This document shows, piece after piece, positions 1 through 11,380 of a stretch of 64,000 nucleotides of DNA. Source of the DNA: Chionoecetes opilio (Eukaryota; Arthropoda; Malacostraca; Decapoda; Majidae). The notes beneath the pieces were generated by a model, which saw nothing but the letters and a program-made list of their open reading frames with translations, was not told the DNA's origin and did not search any database. Each line of letters starts with the position of its first letter. The stretch's first letter is position 1. Location: the NCBI GenBank assembly GCA_016584305.1, contig JACEEZ010018148.1:506183-570182 (forward strand), in the 5' to 3' direction. A program made the translations under genes and the position numbers.

Positions 1-3000
1 TAAGCCTTCACGAAAAGGTTTAAACCAAAATATTAAGGAACTTAAATTATTTAACATTAATGCCAGAAGCATTATTCTAAAGCGTAACAAATTTTTAAAG
101 AAACTTTTTTCCCAAAACCCAGATTCTTTATTATCACTGAGAGCAAATAAACACAAAATTAAACTTTTTTTTATCTAAAAATAGCCATTCAGGCTACAAA
201 AAAATTTCCCAAAATTGGTCGACGCATAAAGCAGGTGGAAGGTGTCATTTTTTAAAATTTAAAAGAAAATTTTGCAAGCAATCGAAATGGGTTTAGAGTA
301 AATAAAATCATTATGACCAGTCTACGAAAAGTTTAAAAGCTAAAGGGTAAATTGCTAACTTTTGGGGGAAAAAATATCGGAGTACTCCGTAGTGAAAGGG
401 GTAGACCCGCTCGGCTCACAACCGAGAAGCCCCGGGGTTGGGACCCCCGGGGCGGGGGGGAAACATTTGGGCTTTTTTTCCTTAAAAAACCCGAGCCCCT
501 GTCCCCCCACAGTAAAAGGGGGTTCCCGGGGTTTGTTACCCGGGGGGTTTGGGAAACCCGCCCCCCCGGGTGGGTGGCTTCGGGAAAAACATATAAGCAC
601 TAGCAGACAGCTCTCTGGGGGTTTTTAAACCAGAAAAAACCCTGTCTGGTTACATTTGGAGATCCATCTCAGCTGCGTGATAACTGCCAAAATTCTTAAA
701 ACAAATCAAAAAAAAAAAACAAATGTCCCCCCAAAATCAAATGCGGAAGTCGATTGCCTCTATATGAAAAAGTAAAAGCAGTTTTCAACAAAAAATCCCC
801 CGATCCCAATTATGGGGGGAGATTTTAACCTACCTCGTAAAAACGGGAATAATAATTCTGCGGGATGAAAAGGTATGAAATTGTTTTATATGGTAAACGA
901 AGTATTTTTTTAAATAAGGTGGTCCGTGAGCCTAAAAGGGGTAAAATTTATTTATCCTGATTTGGGTTTTCACTACCGACATTGATCTGATTTATTCCCG
1001 GGGTATAGGGGGAACATTTGGCAAACAGTGATCACAGGTTTAAACAGGGTGCGGCATAAATTGCAAAAGTAGACATCACAAAATCGGGGGTTTTTATTTT
1101 CCCCCTTATAAAAAAGCAATTTCACCCAAAATCAGCAGGGTACTAAACCCAAGTTTAAATTTGGGTTGAACCCACTAAATGGTAAAACGCCGAAAATGTG
1201 TAATTTTTTCACAAAAAAAAACTCCAATCGGTGGTTTTTAAAAACAGTTTCCCCTGGTAGGAAAAAGTTTTTGGGGAAAAAAATAAACAGACCCCGTTGG
1301 ATGACTAATGAATTTAACAAATCATTTGGGAAAACGCCGAGGTATAAAGTTTCCCAAACGATCAAAAAGCGGGCTGCGATTCTAAAAAGAATCAATGAAG
1401 GGAAAACGTCGTTGGGAAAGTATTTTTTAAGTCTAAAAAACGCGAGTTGAAGAAAAAATTGCAAAAAATCCAAATAAAACCCGAAAAAGGGTTTTCAATA
1501 TTTTGAAGTAAGAAAAAAAGTTTAAAAAAATGTATTGGGGGGCCCCTGAAAAATAAGAATAAAAATCTTGGCAAATGTAAAAAAGAGTATGGGGGTTTTG
1601 ACTCAATGAAATTTCTTTTAAAGGGGGTATTTATTAAAGAAGACGAACCCATTACCAAAAAACCCCGTAAATTTTGTAAGGGGGGACTCGAAAGTGATAG
1701 TTGGGGAAAAAAAGGGGAGATAACATTAGAAAAGAAAAATAAAGTAATTTTCAGAAACTTGACCCACTAAATCCCCTGGGGGGTGGGCGAAATCTCCCGC
1801 GGGTTACTTCGGAATGTCAATTTACGGGTTTCGCTCCCATTTTAAAAATTATTTTTCAATAAATCGCTAATGGGGCAAAAAAGGGTTTTTGATGTGGAAA
1901 TTTCTAAAGTTACACCGAAAATTCAAGAAAGGGTTAAAAAGCCCCGCAAGGAATTATCGCCCAATTTTGGGCTAAAAACTGGATTGTTAAAACTATTTGA
2001 GAAAATATTGGGGAGATAAAAAAATGCTTTTCTCGATGAAAATAACTCAATATTAAACCCCCGAAAGGGGTTTTGAAAAAAGAGACCTCTTAAAAAAACC
2101 CACCCGGTTTTTTTTAAAGTCATTTATTCAAACTGGGACGCCCAAAAATTTCCCCCGGATATAATAACCCTTTAAATTTTTTAGAAAACCTTCGATCCCG
2201 TTCCCCATAACGACTTTTGACCAGCTAAGGGCACATGGCTTAGGAGCAATTATGTTCATTGGATTGGCGATTGGCTTTCAAATCGTAAACAACGGGTAGT
2301 AATAAATGGCGAGGCATCTGATTGGTTTAGATGTTACTAGTGGGGTTGCCTCAGGGCTCGGTCTTGGGTCCTAACTCTTTTTCTGAATATATATATCAAT
2401 GATTTGGACTGCGGACTTGAATCTAAAATATCGAATTTGCAGATGACACCAAATTAGGCGGTAAAGCATATACTAGAGAAAACTGCGAACTCATACAACG
2501 TGATCTCGACAAACTATCAGATTGGAGTGATAAATGGCTATTAAAATTCAATTCCGATAAATGTAAAGTAATGCATATAGGCAACGATAACTTCAAATAT
2601 AACTATCAAATGCAAAATAAATCGTTAACTGAAGTACAGCAGGAAAAGGATTTAGGTGTCATCATCAGTATGATCTTAAACCAGTCCGCATTGCATAGCT
2701 GCCAGTAAAAAGGCGAATATGATGTTGGGCTTCATTAAACGCAACTTTGATCATAAAACTCCGAAAGTAATGACACAATTATACACGTCTTTGGTTAGGC
2801 CGCACTTAGAATATGCCGTGCAATTCTGGTCGCCTTGTTTCGTAAAAGATCAAGCCAAATTGGAATCATGTGCAAGAAGAGCCAACCAAACAAATTCCAT
2901 CTCTGCAAAATTCATCTTATGAAGAGAGACTGCGGAAACTTAATATGTTTTCCTTAAAGGATCGTAGAATCCGTGGGGACTTGATAGAAACCTTTAAGAT

Positions 3001-3241
3001 CCTAAAAGGATTTGATGTCATTAATCAAGAGAACCTATTCGAGCTTTCTCCTCAAGTGACAACAAGAAATAACGGTTTAAAACTAAACGGTCAACGTTGC
3101 ATCACCGATCTCCGTAAAAATTATTTCAATGTTAGAGTTGTTGATCGATGGAACAAGTTACCAGCAAATGTTGTCGAAGCCAGCACAATAACTACATTTA
3201 AAAACAGACTTGACGCGCACTGTAAAGTAAATGGGTATTGA
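1..3241 (+). mobile_element. CR1-like non-LTR retrotransposon, 5' part degraded
   Basis: Plus-strand remnant of a LINE. Near base 50 the translation gives LNINARSI, the usual start of a LINE endonuclease domain. Around 810-846 PIMGGDFNLP matches the endonuclease GDFN motif. From about 970 comes a DLGF..T.ID.. block like the endonuclease C-terminus, then a basic linker (1166-1450), then reverse transcriptase from about 2230 to the stop near 3241. The first 2.2 kb is littered with homopolymer indels so no long frame survives; the RT part is much cleaner. The order EN-linker-RT and the RT wording (FADDTKLGG, VRPHLEYAVQFW) fit the CR1/L2 group. The 5' end lies outside the window. Confidence 0.8.
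2229..3241 (+). pseudogene. CR1-like reverse transcriptase, frameshifted
   Basis: Reverse transcriptase of the LINE above. In order: WIGDWLSNRKQRVVINGE near 2260, a broken GVPQGS-type loop near 2345-2375, INDLDCGLESKI, the catalytic FADDTKLGG (about 2430-2462), KWLLKFNSDKCKVMHIG, EKDLGVI, KRNFDHKTP, VRPHLEYAVQFW (about 2796-2832), SYEERLRKLNMFSLKDRRIRGD and a C-terminal VVDRWNKLPANVVEAST..TFKNRLD ending at a TGA near 3241. At least three frame changes (near 2430, 2690 and 2890) rule out function as read. The enzyme would copy the element RNA by target-primed reverse transcription. Confidence 0.85.
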
Positions 3242-3493
3242 TAGTGCCCTGCGAATTCATATTATAGTCCCCCGGATCGATTAGTGTTAGTGGTAGTTGT
3301 AGTTAGTATATTTCATATCCTATCATTCTTCACTACGAAACTTCCATGTTCCTATCTTCCTTAGGGACATGGTATCATTTTCCAACTGTTTTCTTACATG
3401 TAGTTGATAGTTAGTGGTATGTAGTTCAACAGATACCCTAGTTATGGACCAATAGTCTCCTGGTGTCTGTTTATTCCTATGTATCCTATGTAT

Positions 3494-3574
3494 TCTTCCT
3501 CCTCCTCCTCCTCCTCCTCCTCCTCTCCTCCTCCTCCTCCTCCTCCTCCTCCTCCTCCTCCTCCCTCCTCCTCT
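3494..3574. repeat. (CTC)n microsatellite
   Basis: Trinucleotide array with two short interruptions. Its translation gives only poly-Arg or poly-Gly frames, so it is not coding. Confidence 0.95.
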
Positions 3575-3708
3575 AACTGGCTGAGCAGGTAACTGTTTTA
3601 GCTTTCTAACCTCCCTTGATAAGACCAAGGAAAGATAGAAGAGCCGGAAAACTGATGGAACCGGAATATTGATTGCCGGATTAGTGATGATCACCCTGTA
3701 TGTATGTA

Positions 3709-3764
3709 TCTCTCTCTCTCCCCCTCTCTCTCCTCTCTCTCTCCTCTCTCTCTCCTCTCTCTCG

Positions 3765-3807
<43 letters not shown>

Positions 3808-3887
3808 CTCTTCTCTCATTCTCTCTCTCTTCTCCTCTCTCTCTCTCTCTCTCTCTCTCCCCTCTCTCTTCTCTTTTTCCTTTCTCA

Positions 3888-3945
<58 letters not shown>

Positions 3946-3950
3946 TATAT
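3709..3950. repeat. (TC)n-(TA)n tract, copy 1 of a duplicated block
   Basis: Imperfect TC repeat followed by a short TA run. The flank after it (AGCC..GTATATATTATTAC, an A-run, then TAGACTAGCAAAAAA and AAGTTAAGCTCCGATGAA) recurs after the next tract, so both belong to one tandem duplication. Confidence 0.9.
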
Positions 3951-4057
3951 AGCCTTGTATATATTATTACTATTATTACTAAAAAAAAAATTTTATAGGT
4001 AGACTAGCAAAAAAAACAAAAGGTCATAATTAAAGTTAAGCTCCGATGAAAAGTTTG

Positions 4058-4222
4058 TCTCTCCCCTCTCTCTCTCCTCTCTTCCCCTCTCCCCCTTTCT
4101 CGTCTCTCTCTCTCCCCCCTCTCTCTCTCTCTCTCTCTCCCCTCTCTCTCTCTCTCTCTCCTCTCTCTCCTCTCTCCCCTCTCTATATATATATATATAT
4201 ATATATAATATTATATATATAT
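4058..4222. repeat. (TC)n-(TA)n tract, copy 2 of a duplicated block
   Basis: Second copy of the tract above with the same unique flank at 4222-4330. Ser/Leu-rich frames across both are repeat artefacts. Confidence 0.9.
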
Positions 4223-4330
4223 AGCCTCGTATATATTATTACAATTATTAAAAAAAAAAAAAAAATTTAAAGGTAGACTAGCAAAAAAACCAAAATGTCA
4301 TAATTAAAGTTAAGCTCCGATGAAGAGTTT

Positions 4331-5354
4331 AATACGTGACTAAAGCATTGCGAATAAGAAGTTGGCTGTGATAGCGAATATGATGAGTAAAGCCGATGGC
4401 GGGAGTGGCCATGATGTGCGGTTTGCGTGTTGTACACCGAGGTGATCGGTGGGTGGGGGTGCGAGTGTTCCAAGGCAATCCAAGCAAACCAGGTTTTCAA
4501 TAGGGCAAGATCAATACAGAGTTGATTGTCTTGGAGTGAAGGTCATCTTTGCTAGCCAAATCCTGCTAGTGGTAAGATTATAATTATTGGCCAGGCAAGT
4601 TTTTGTGCTTTTATATGGGATCACATTGCATAATGACTGAACGCGGAAGTCTGCGCGGATAACATATAGTATTGAATGCTTGTACTAATCACTTATTCAG
4701 CTCTCTTAATCACTCTCAAAGCAATAACCACAATTTTAGGGACAGAAATATCCTTGACGGCTAGGATATGCAATATGCTTATACTTTTAGGGCTTGAGGT
4801 CGAAGGCACCTAGCAGTGTTGGACAGGCAGTCTTAGCATCCCAGGTGAAATAGACAAGGGAATAGTTGACAAGATTGTTAACGTAGGAGACTTAGTTGAA
4901 GAGGACCTATGAAGCGATACTAACGGAAGCGACTAAGGTTACAAGAAGAAGTTGGTGGCGGGAAGAAAGTCAAGGTTGATAAAGAATGCCGCGCGAAGGA
5001 ACGGTTAGGGAAGCGAGGAACGGTGCATTTGTTTGAAGACAAGAGAACTCATGAGAGTGAAGCGATAATTACCTAATGGATCATGCTCATGTACAACATG
5101 TCAGTCACACAGTAGCATAAGGAGTAAAACATAATACTTAACTCTTGATGATTTGATCTTTGGTTAGAGTTAACTTATCATGTCGATCAATATAATTTGT
5201 CGCAGGAGTGATGTTACAATTATTAACCTGTCCTAAGTATCCTAATCTTCTTCTTTGAGAGTTTTGGCCAAAATGAATATATAGATAATTGAATTAATAT
5301 ATTAATTAACAAATAAGAATACCGTGAGTAGCATTGGTACAGGATGCTAAGTTT
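4331..5354. other. No gene seen
   Basis: AT-rich sequence without a supported open frame, splice pattern or recognisable repeat. Confidence 0.6.
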
Positions 5355-5440
5355 ACAGGAACTACCACGTGTAGGTCTCGCCGCCTCTTGTAGTCAGCTT
5401 CCTTATTTTTTTATGTTCTTATGTTCTTATTGGTGGAGGA
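5355..5440 (+). mobile_element. CR1-like LINE 3' tail (tail family A, copy 1)
   Basis: Carries AGGAACTACCACGTGTAGG, then GTCTCG..GCCTCTTGTAG, then TTCCTTATTTT and repeated TTATGTTC. The same tail ends the RT fragment at 7290-7436, which shows it is the 3' end of a LINE with a short-repeat terminus. Confidence 0.75.
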
Positions 5441-5466
5441 GAGGATTAGAAACCTTTAACACGTAA

Positions 5467-6408
5467 AGCTCCCTTCACACATTCCATAATCGAACCACGA
5501 TAGCGCCAACAATTTGATTATTGACGCTATTGTGAAATTTGACCACGATAAACGCAGACCATGATAGCCTCACAACAATGTCACGCTGCCTGTACGTATG
5601 TGTCATGACGGTCGTAAGATGGTCACGATGGAGGCATGATAGCTGGAAGACTAAGTCACGAATGGAAAGTCAACGGTCATTTTGTCGTCACGATAGAGCT
5701 ACGATAACCACGACAGTGCCATGACGGTGCCATGAACGTATCACGATAGCGTCAAGAGGTAGCAACATGCCTCACACGTGGGTGGGTGTTGCCATGGTGA
5801 TGGAGAAGGAAGGGGGGCTAGAGATAAAGGTGGGAAAAACAGGGGTGGGGGTTGGTGATGGAGAAGGGGGGGAAACGGGGGAGGGGGTTTGTAATAAAGA
5901 AGGGGGTGTTGGTGTTGGTGGGGAAACGGGGGGGAGGGAGGTTGGGGATGTAGAAATAGTTGATGGTGTTGGTGGGGATGTGAGTGGTTGAAAGGGGGGT
6001 GGGGGTGTCACCAAGTGGTGATGGGAGTAGTGGGTAGGGAGTCTAGGGTGGGTGGAGGTGAATGAGAAAGGGGGGAGAAGGCGGAATGGGATGCAAAAAA
6101 TGGGGGGAAGGTTGGGATGAAGGCGCGTGTAACGCTTTCTTATCGTCACGATAGACATACGACGATCACGATAGTCTCACGAAGCTGCTACATAGATAAC
6201 GATAGCGTCACGATAGACTTACGATAGCGCTGCGTTGGGTATAAAAATCGGGGAGCTTACCGATTTTTTAGTGCATGCACTAACTTTTCGTGGCCTCGGC
6301 AGAGCCCGTCACGATCGGTCACGATGGACCCATAACCAGGACCATGACGGCGCTGCGCATTGCATTGTTGGCGCGTTTGGTTCCATTATGGAATGTGTGA
6401 AGGGGGCT
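5467..6408. mobile_element. PIF/Harbinger-like non-autonomous element
   Basis: Imperfect terminal inverted repeats of about 45 bp: left AGCTCCCTTCACACATTCC at 5467, right its complement ending at 6408, both continuing to a shared GCGCCAACAAT. TAA flanks both ends (5464-5466 and 6409-6411), as in PIF/Harbinger target duplications. The interior repeats CACGATAG many times in the two outer thirds and holds a G-rich GGGTG/GGTGTTGG tract at about 5800-6110. No transposase frame. The 3-bp duplication is weak evidence on its own. Confidence 0.65.
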
Positions 6409-6562
6409 TAATTATACACATCGAAATCCGTCCAGCAGTGGGTTAATACTTATGGATTAAATAGAATCGCTTAGTAACAGACCGCACAGAGAGTTGGTCT
6501 GACAAAAAAAGTGCACGTGGGATGCGATGATACGGTTTCAGAGGATTTCTAAAAGGACGAGC

Positions 6563-6565
<3 letters not shown>

Positions 6566-6633
<68 letters not shown>
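6566..6633. repeat. Poly(T), 68 bases
   Basis: Uninterrupted T run. It could be the poly(A) end of a minus-strand retrocopy, but nothing recognisable lies beside it. Confidence 0.9.
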
Positions 6634-6634
<1 letters not shown>

Positions 6635-7289
6635 TTTACTGTGTTGCACTGAACCCCGGAAGGTGGACGCCTGTTCTAAATCCTTCTACAACATTATTAT
6701 AAACGAAAACTCACTGAAAAATAATTACATACCTTATCATATTAAATTGCTGAATCATCCTCAGCAGAAAAAATCACATTGATGAAGTGTATGAAGTAAT
6801 GTTCGGGTTTTCAAGGCTGTCAACATCGTGTCAGCGTGTGGCCATGAAATGTGTCGAGAGAAATGCTAGTGATGCAGAATATAAACGAATAAATACGAAT
6901 ATAAATAAAATAATAAACGTGTAATATAAAAGAGTCACATGCAGTGCTAATTTTTTTCCTGTGAAATATCGTGTGGGGTCATGATTAAAGGTATTGGTAT
7001 TGTGCACGTGCCGGAATGTACGTAATAACAGGATGGCGGGGCTCGAGGTGACTGTGTGGCTGATGTAACCACGTACCCATGCACCGAAGCAAGGATCTTC
7101 TCTCACCAAGGTCAACTAGTTCTTCTGCTTGACTTTTAACTATCGGTAGTAAAGATTGCGTGCAGATCCCTGAAGCATGTGTGAGTTGCGTGTACTACGT
7201 GGGTGGATCGCAGGTCAAGGGCCGCGGAGGTGTCAAGGACCAGTGTTTGGACAAAAGTGAAAAATAGATGAACCTTGAAATTATTGGAA
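6634..7289. other. No gene seen
   Basis: No supported coding sequence or repeat signature. Confidence 0.55.
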
Positions 7290-7514
7290 ATAGGGAAAAA
7301 CTGGTTCACAAATAGGGTGGTAAATGATTGGAATGGACTCAGTCGTCAGGTGGTCAGTGCAGAGTCAATAGGGAGCTTTAAAAGGAGGCTGGATAAATTC
7401 ATGGATGGGGATGAAAGGTGGATGCAGGGTCTTTAGATAGCTTCTCTTGAAGGGACCCTGGGTGGATGTAGGTAGTGTTAAGTAACAGGAACTACCACGT
7501 GTATACATATATAG
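7290..7514 (+). mobile_element. CR1-like LINE 3' end (tail family A, copy 2), interrupted
   Basis: Frame 7290-7436 encodes the C-terminus of a CR1-type RT: NWFTNRVVNDWNGLS, QVVSAES, FKRRLDKFM, stop at 7434-7436. The 3' tail family A follows (AGGAACTACCACGTGTA) and stops at 7514, where a DNA transposon is inserted. The rest of the tail resumes at 9492-9545 after one 8-bp target duplication. Confidence 0.85.
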
Positions 7515-7819
7515 TAGGGTACGCCGTATAACAAAAATTCTTTTTCTCAACTTTGGCATGCCAATTTCGTATGTAAAATAGAATTCTAAGACGATTTTAT
7601 CTACATCAATTTTTGCATTTGAGCAATTCTTACTATGCAAAATCGCACTTTTATATTGCACCCTTATCGAATAATGCTTAAATGAGTACGCAGTGTCCGG
7701 TTGGTCCTGTGTATTGCATCATGCACCAATATGAGTTCCAAATGACCAGCGTGGTAAGCTCTTTCTGATCAGTTGGTTCATCAGGCACTACATCACAATG
7801 TCACAGCCTCTACGTTGGC

Positions 7820-9157
7820 CTAGAACGTGTCCATCATGTCCTTCTTAGACCTGAAGCAGGGCATGGTCTCCCGGTGGTGGGCCCGAGCCCGGATGAACCC
7901 GTCTCTGGCCTGCTGCCCCACCACTGCTGTCGCAGCCTCTGTCACCTGCTTCACGACTCTTTCGGTGCTCTGAGTGTGGATAGAGAACTCCGGAACCTCG
8001 TACGGCTTGACCAGGATCTCCTGGATCTGATCCCCGGACAGTGAACAGGTGAATGCCGGCTCGTGCACCTGGTCAGGCTGCCAGCTGATCAGTGTCTGCA
8101 AGCTGGTGGCTGACAAGTTCAGCTTGGGTGTGATGCGAGGTCTTACACTGGTGTCCCCATACTCCTCGCCAGCCCTCAGCTTCAAAATTTGTGTCACGGC
8201 GAACCTGCGGTCGTCCTCACTCTGACTCGCCATCAGCGAGACGAGGACACATTCTGAGTGTACGAACCATGCTCCTGTCCGCACGTAGAAGGTCACAGCT
8301 ATTTGGACCTTCTTGGGCTATGACCTCATCACTCTGAGCTGTTTGAGGATGTGCTTGGGGCCGTCCTCTAGTCTGTGGTGAACCTTGATGTCGTAGTAGA
8401 GTTCGAAGTACACCTGCAGGCAGTACTTGACTAGGATTTCCAGGGTGTTCAGTTCTTTGCCAGTCAGTCCATGCTTTCTGGTCCACATGTACACGAGCAA
8501 CTGGGCTGTGGTGAGCCATCTGGAGTGGGACACCTTGCCACACTTGATCTCCTGCAGCTCGGACGGGAGGAACGCCCCGCTTACAAGCTGGACCAGCTGG
8601 TAGGAGACCTGCTGGTCAGTGGACATGTTGACCAGGATATACTCCGGTATCTCCGTGAGATTTTCACCGCCTGGCACTCCTCTGAACTCTGCGTTGTACT
8701 GCATCTCATTCACGCTGGACAGCAGACTGCATACTGGACCCGTGAAGCCAGTGTCAGATGAGGTAGGCCCGTCGATGCTGGTGATAAGGTGGCGCAGGGG
8801 CAACTCGTTTGTGTGCAACACGCATATACTCCAGAAGAGCTTGCGTCCCAGCATCTTCTCCAAATGGGCGTGAGTACCACCCTTCCACCCCGTGTTGGCC
8901 CTAGTTGAGTCACCTTGCAGTACGATCAGTGAGTCGGGGGAGTCGTATATCACCAGCAGATCATAGAGAGCCTGAGCCACCTTGAACGCAGGCTTCTCAG
9001 GTGGCACCGGGTCCTCTGGTACAAAGTGCCAAAGGTACCTTCCAGATGGCTCCTCTGTCACTGACACATGCTCCTCCCTGATCAACCTTGGGTGCAGTTT
9101 CCCATAGCTGTCGGGCACCATCGCCCTGGTCTTGTCCTTCCTCCCATCGTAACCCAA
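7820..9157 (-). pseudogene. Transposase-like protein, two frames
   Basis: The N-terminal portion (9157-8318) contains LIVLQGDST, NTGWKGGTHAHLEKMLGR, then WSICVLHTNELPLRHL and DGPTSSDTGFTGP. Asp..NxG..Gg followed by CxxH and RH resembles the second acidic residue and C..H motif of hAT-type RNase H transposases. VSHSRWLTTAQLLVYMW follows. The C-terminal part (8296-7820, another frame) has FSIHTQSTERVVKQVTEA and ARDGFIRA, blocks I associate with the same family. A frame change near 8300-8320 separates the two. The N-terminal end and any DNA-binding domain are missing, so this is a defective copy. Family name is from memory, not a search. Confidence 0.6.
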
Positions 9158-9180
9158 TCCAACTATTTTGGTACCCTGGT

Positions 9181-9491
9181 TAGGGTACGCCGTATAACAA
9201 AAATTCTTTTTCTCAACTTTGGCATGCCGATTTCCTATGTAAAATGGAATTCTAAGACGATTTTATCTTATTCCATTTTTGCATTTGAGCAATTCTTACT
9301 ATGCAAAATCACACTTTAAGCTATGTTTTGCATATAAATATAAAAGTCCATTTTTGCATAGCAAGAAGTGCTCAAACCAAAAAGTTGAAGTGGACAAATC
9401 ACCCTTAAAATTCAATTTTACATAAGAAAACACCCTGAAAAATTCGAAATAATCTATATTTCACTTTTCATTGGACCTACGGCGTACCCTA
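9181..9491. repeat. Internal MITE-like unit repeating the left end of the transposon
   Basis: Bases 9181-9320 repeat 7515-7655 in direct orientation with few changes, starting with the same TAGGGTACGCCGTA. 9181-9491 alone therefore looks like a 311-bp MITE with both inverted ends. Its own left flank (ACCCTGGT) does not match the right duplication, so the copy at 9181 is internal to the larger unit. Confidence 0.75.
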
Positions 9492-9546
9492 ATATATAGG
9501 TCTCGCGGCCTCTTGTTGCTTCCTTATTTTCTTATGTTCTTATGTA
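9492..9546 (+). mobile_element. Remainder of LINE tail A after the hAT-like insertion
   Basis: GTCTCGCGGCCTCTTGT, TTCCTTATTTTC and TTATGTTC continue the tail broken at 7514. Confidence 0.8.
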
Positions 9547-9921
9547 ACCAGAAACTCTTGATGACTTCGAAGACGTATGGAGCTTTGATTGCACCTGTAG
9601 ATATATGGGACGCAGGTTGTGTTAACATGGAGAGCTGAGGAAAAAAGTTGTAGTGGTGGGTCTTCAGGCACGGTTCAGAGTGTACGGGTGGGGTAGACAA
9701 TTATATACTTGGTGCAGATCTCGACGGTAATCAGAGGTTAGAGGTGAAGTGACATTCTGGATGGATTGCACTTCAGTCATAGCCTACCTCAACCGTAAGA
9801 CTTACCAGAAGGAAAATGTGGATATTTTCTCAGTGGAATTAGTGAGTCTTGAAGAAATAGCCTGTTTGAGTAACAACGTCTTTGGCTTGGACGTTTCTGG
9901 AGAGTTGGATGGCTCAATTGC

Positions 9922-9923
<2 letters not shown>

Positions 9924-10012
<89 letters not shown>
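9924..10012. repeat. (GA)n microsatellite
   Basis: Perfect GA array; the frame through it is artefactual. Confidence 0.95.
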
Positions 10013-10015
<3 letters not shown>

Positions 10016-10164
10016 CAGTTATGTTTGGTGGGCGGGGAAAGGCACGTGTAATGCAAACCTCAGGGACAAATTAAGCCAGTTGATATAGATACAACCTGGA
10101 ATGCCGCAAACTGTTACGCCCCTATAACAACCATGTATAATAACCAAGAGCTGTTGTGAAAAAT

Positions 10165-10320
10165 GAATGTTTTTTCTTTACATGACAAGGGACTGGCCAA
10201 TGAAAAAAAAAGAATAACAAAAAACCCGCTTAGTTGCCAGTCCCTATAAAGAAGGACAGTAAGATAATATAGAAATGGGGGTGGATCAATTTAGTTCGGG
10301 AGGTGTCTTGTTACTCCTTG
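10165..10320 (+). repeat. Dispersed repeat family B, copy 1
   Basis: GGGACTGGCCAATG, an A-rich stretch, AACCCGCTTAGTTGCCAGTC and TTTAGTTCGGGAGG. Related copies lie at 11240-11380 and 44510-44690. No coding capacity; origin unknown. Confidence 0.65.
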
Positions 10321-11239
10321 AAAAGATTTAAGTCGTAGAAAAGTGGAAAAATTGAAACAGAAAGAGAGTTCCAGAACTTACCTATGAAGATAAAAGAGTG
10401 AAGATACTGGTTAACTCTTGCATGAGGGAGATGGACATAATAGGAATGAGAATGAGTATATATAAGTCTTGTGCAGCGAGGCCGCCGGAGGGGGGAGGCA
10501 ATTAGCAAGTTCAGAAGAGCAGTGAGCATGAAAATAACGATAGAAGATAGCAAGAGAAGTAACATTTCGGTTGCAACATTATGTACCCACAACTTATAAT
10601 TATGTGTTACTTTATTTACCAATCAAGATCAAAATATTTCGAAGTACGTTTTATTTTCCTTTGCTATATTATTTAAGCTACAAAACTACATGATGTATAT
10701 ATAGACACTTGATTGAAGTAGCTGTATGGAAAGGACGAAAACAATAGGGCTTAAATAAATTTTCCTTCACCACCACAACCAGAAGAGTCAGGCAGGAAGG
10801 GAATGTCAAAGGGTGTCTTGTGAAACCAGATACTGTCAAAGCTGTCGATGACGCAGTAAGGCGGTTGGCGAGGGAAGGAAGGAAGGAAGGGATGTGGGCC
10901 GAGGGAGGCGACAGGCGTTGGGAATGTGATAGGTCTTGCCACAGGTTGCGTAGGAGAGATCACGAGATAATCAGTTTGACAAGCCCTGTGGAAGGAGAAA
11001 ACACTGTTATTAAAGTATCAAGCAAACCTGTAAGTGTATGTGGCATGCATTGTGTGCCTACCATTATTCATTTTCTAATAATAGTCTTTGCCAGCCTCGC
11101 CGACCTCTCAACCTCGCTTGTTGCAACACACACGGACACACATACGCGTGTTGCTGAACACACCTAACGCTTGACCTCCTCTTCCATGGAAACAACCAGA
11201 CCTCGAAGCATTGTTGTGAACAGCAACAGATACTCGTTT
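10321..11239. other. No gene seen
   Basis: No frame with domain support. A short minus-strand frame ends at 10751 but lacks recognisable content. Confidence 0.5.
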
Positions 11240-11380
11240 TTTTCACGTCTCAAAGGACTGGCCCAGGGGAAAAAAAGTAACAAAAAGCCCGCAGTAACAA
11301 AAAAGCTTGCATGAAAAGCGTATATAGGGCTACCTGTCTGCACAAACTGTTTGCATCAACAACCTCTTTATAGAAATGAG
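11240..11380 (+). repeat. Dispersed repeat family B, copy 2
   Basis: AAAGGACTGGCCCAGGGG, an A-rich stretch, AGCCCGC, then GCATCAACAACC. The last motif is shared with the 44-kb copy. Confidence 0.6.

Larger units (their letters stand above)
7515..9491 (-). mobile_element. hAT-like DNA transposon with exact ends and 8-bp TSD
   Basis: Ends are TAGGGTACGCCGTA and its exact complement (14-bp TIRs). ATATATAG flanks both sides (7507-7514 and 9492-9499), an 8-bp target duplication. Removing 7515-9491 plus one duplication rebuilds the LINE tail it landed in. The minus strand carries a broken transposase-like gene. Eight-base duplications occur in hAT and in P and KDZ elements; the transposase signature (next entry) makes hAT-like the best guess, not a certainty. 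Confidence 0.85.

Noticed and set aside
352..628. Overlapping G/P-rich frames on both strands
   Set aside because: They lie in the homopolymer-inflated 5' part of the LINE; frames on three registers at once indicate low-complexity bias, not a gene.
5767..6158. Gly/Val-rich (plus) and Pro/Ser/Thr-rich (minus) frames of 74-128 codons
   Set aside because: They are translations of a G-rich imperfect repeat inside the Harbinger-like element, without start context or splice sites.
10751..10963. Minus frame ending SSGCGGEGKFI after a CATCGACAG acceptor-like site
   Set aside because: Could be a terminal exon, but the polypyrimidine tract is poor and no partner exon or family was seen.
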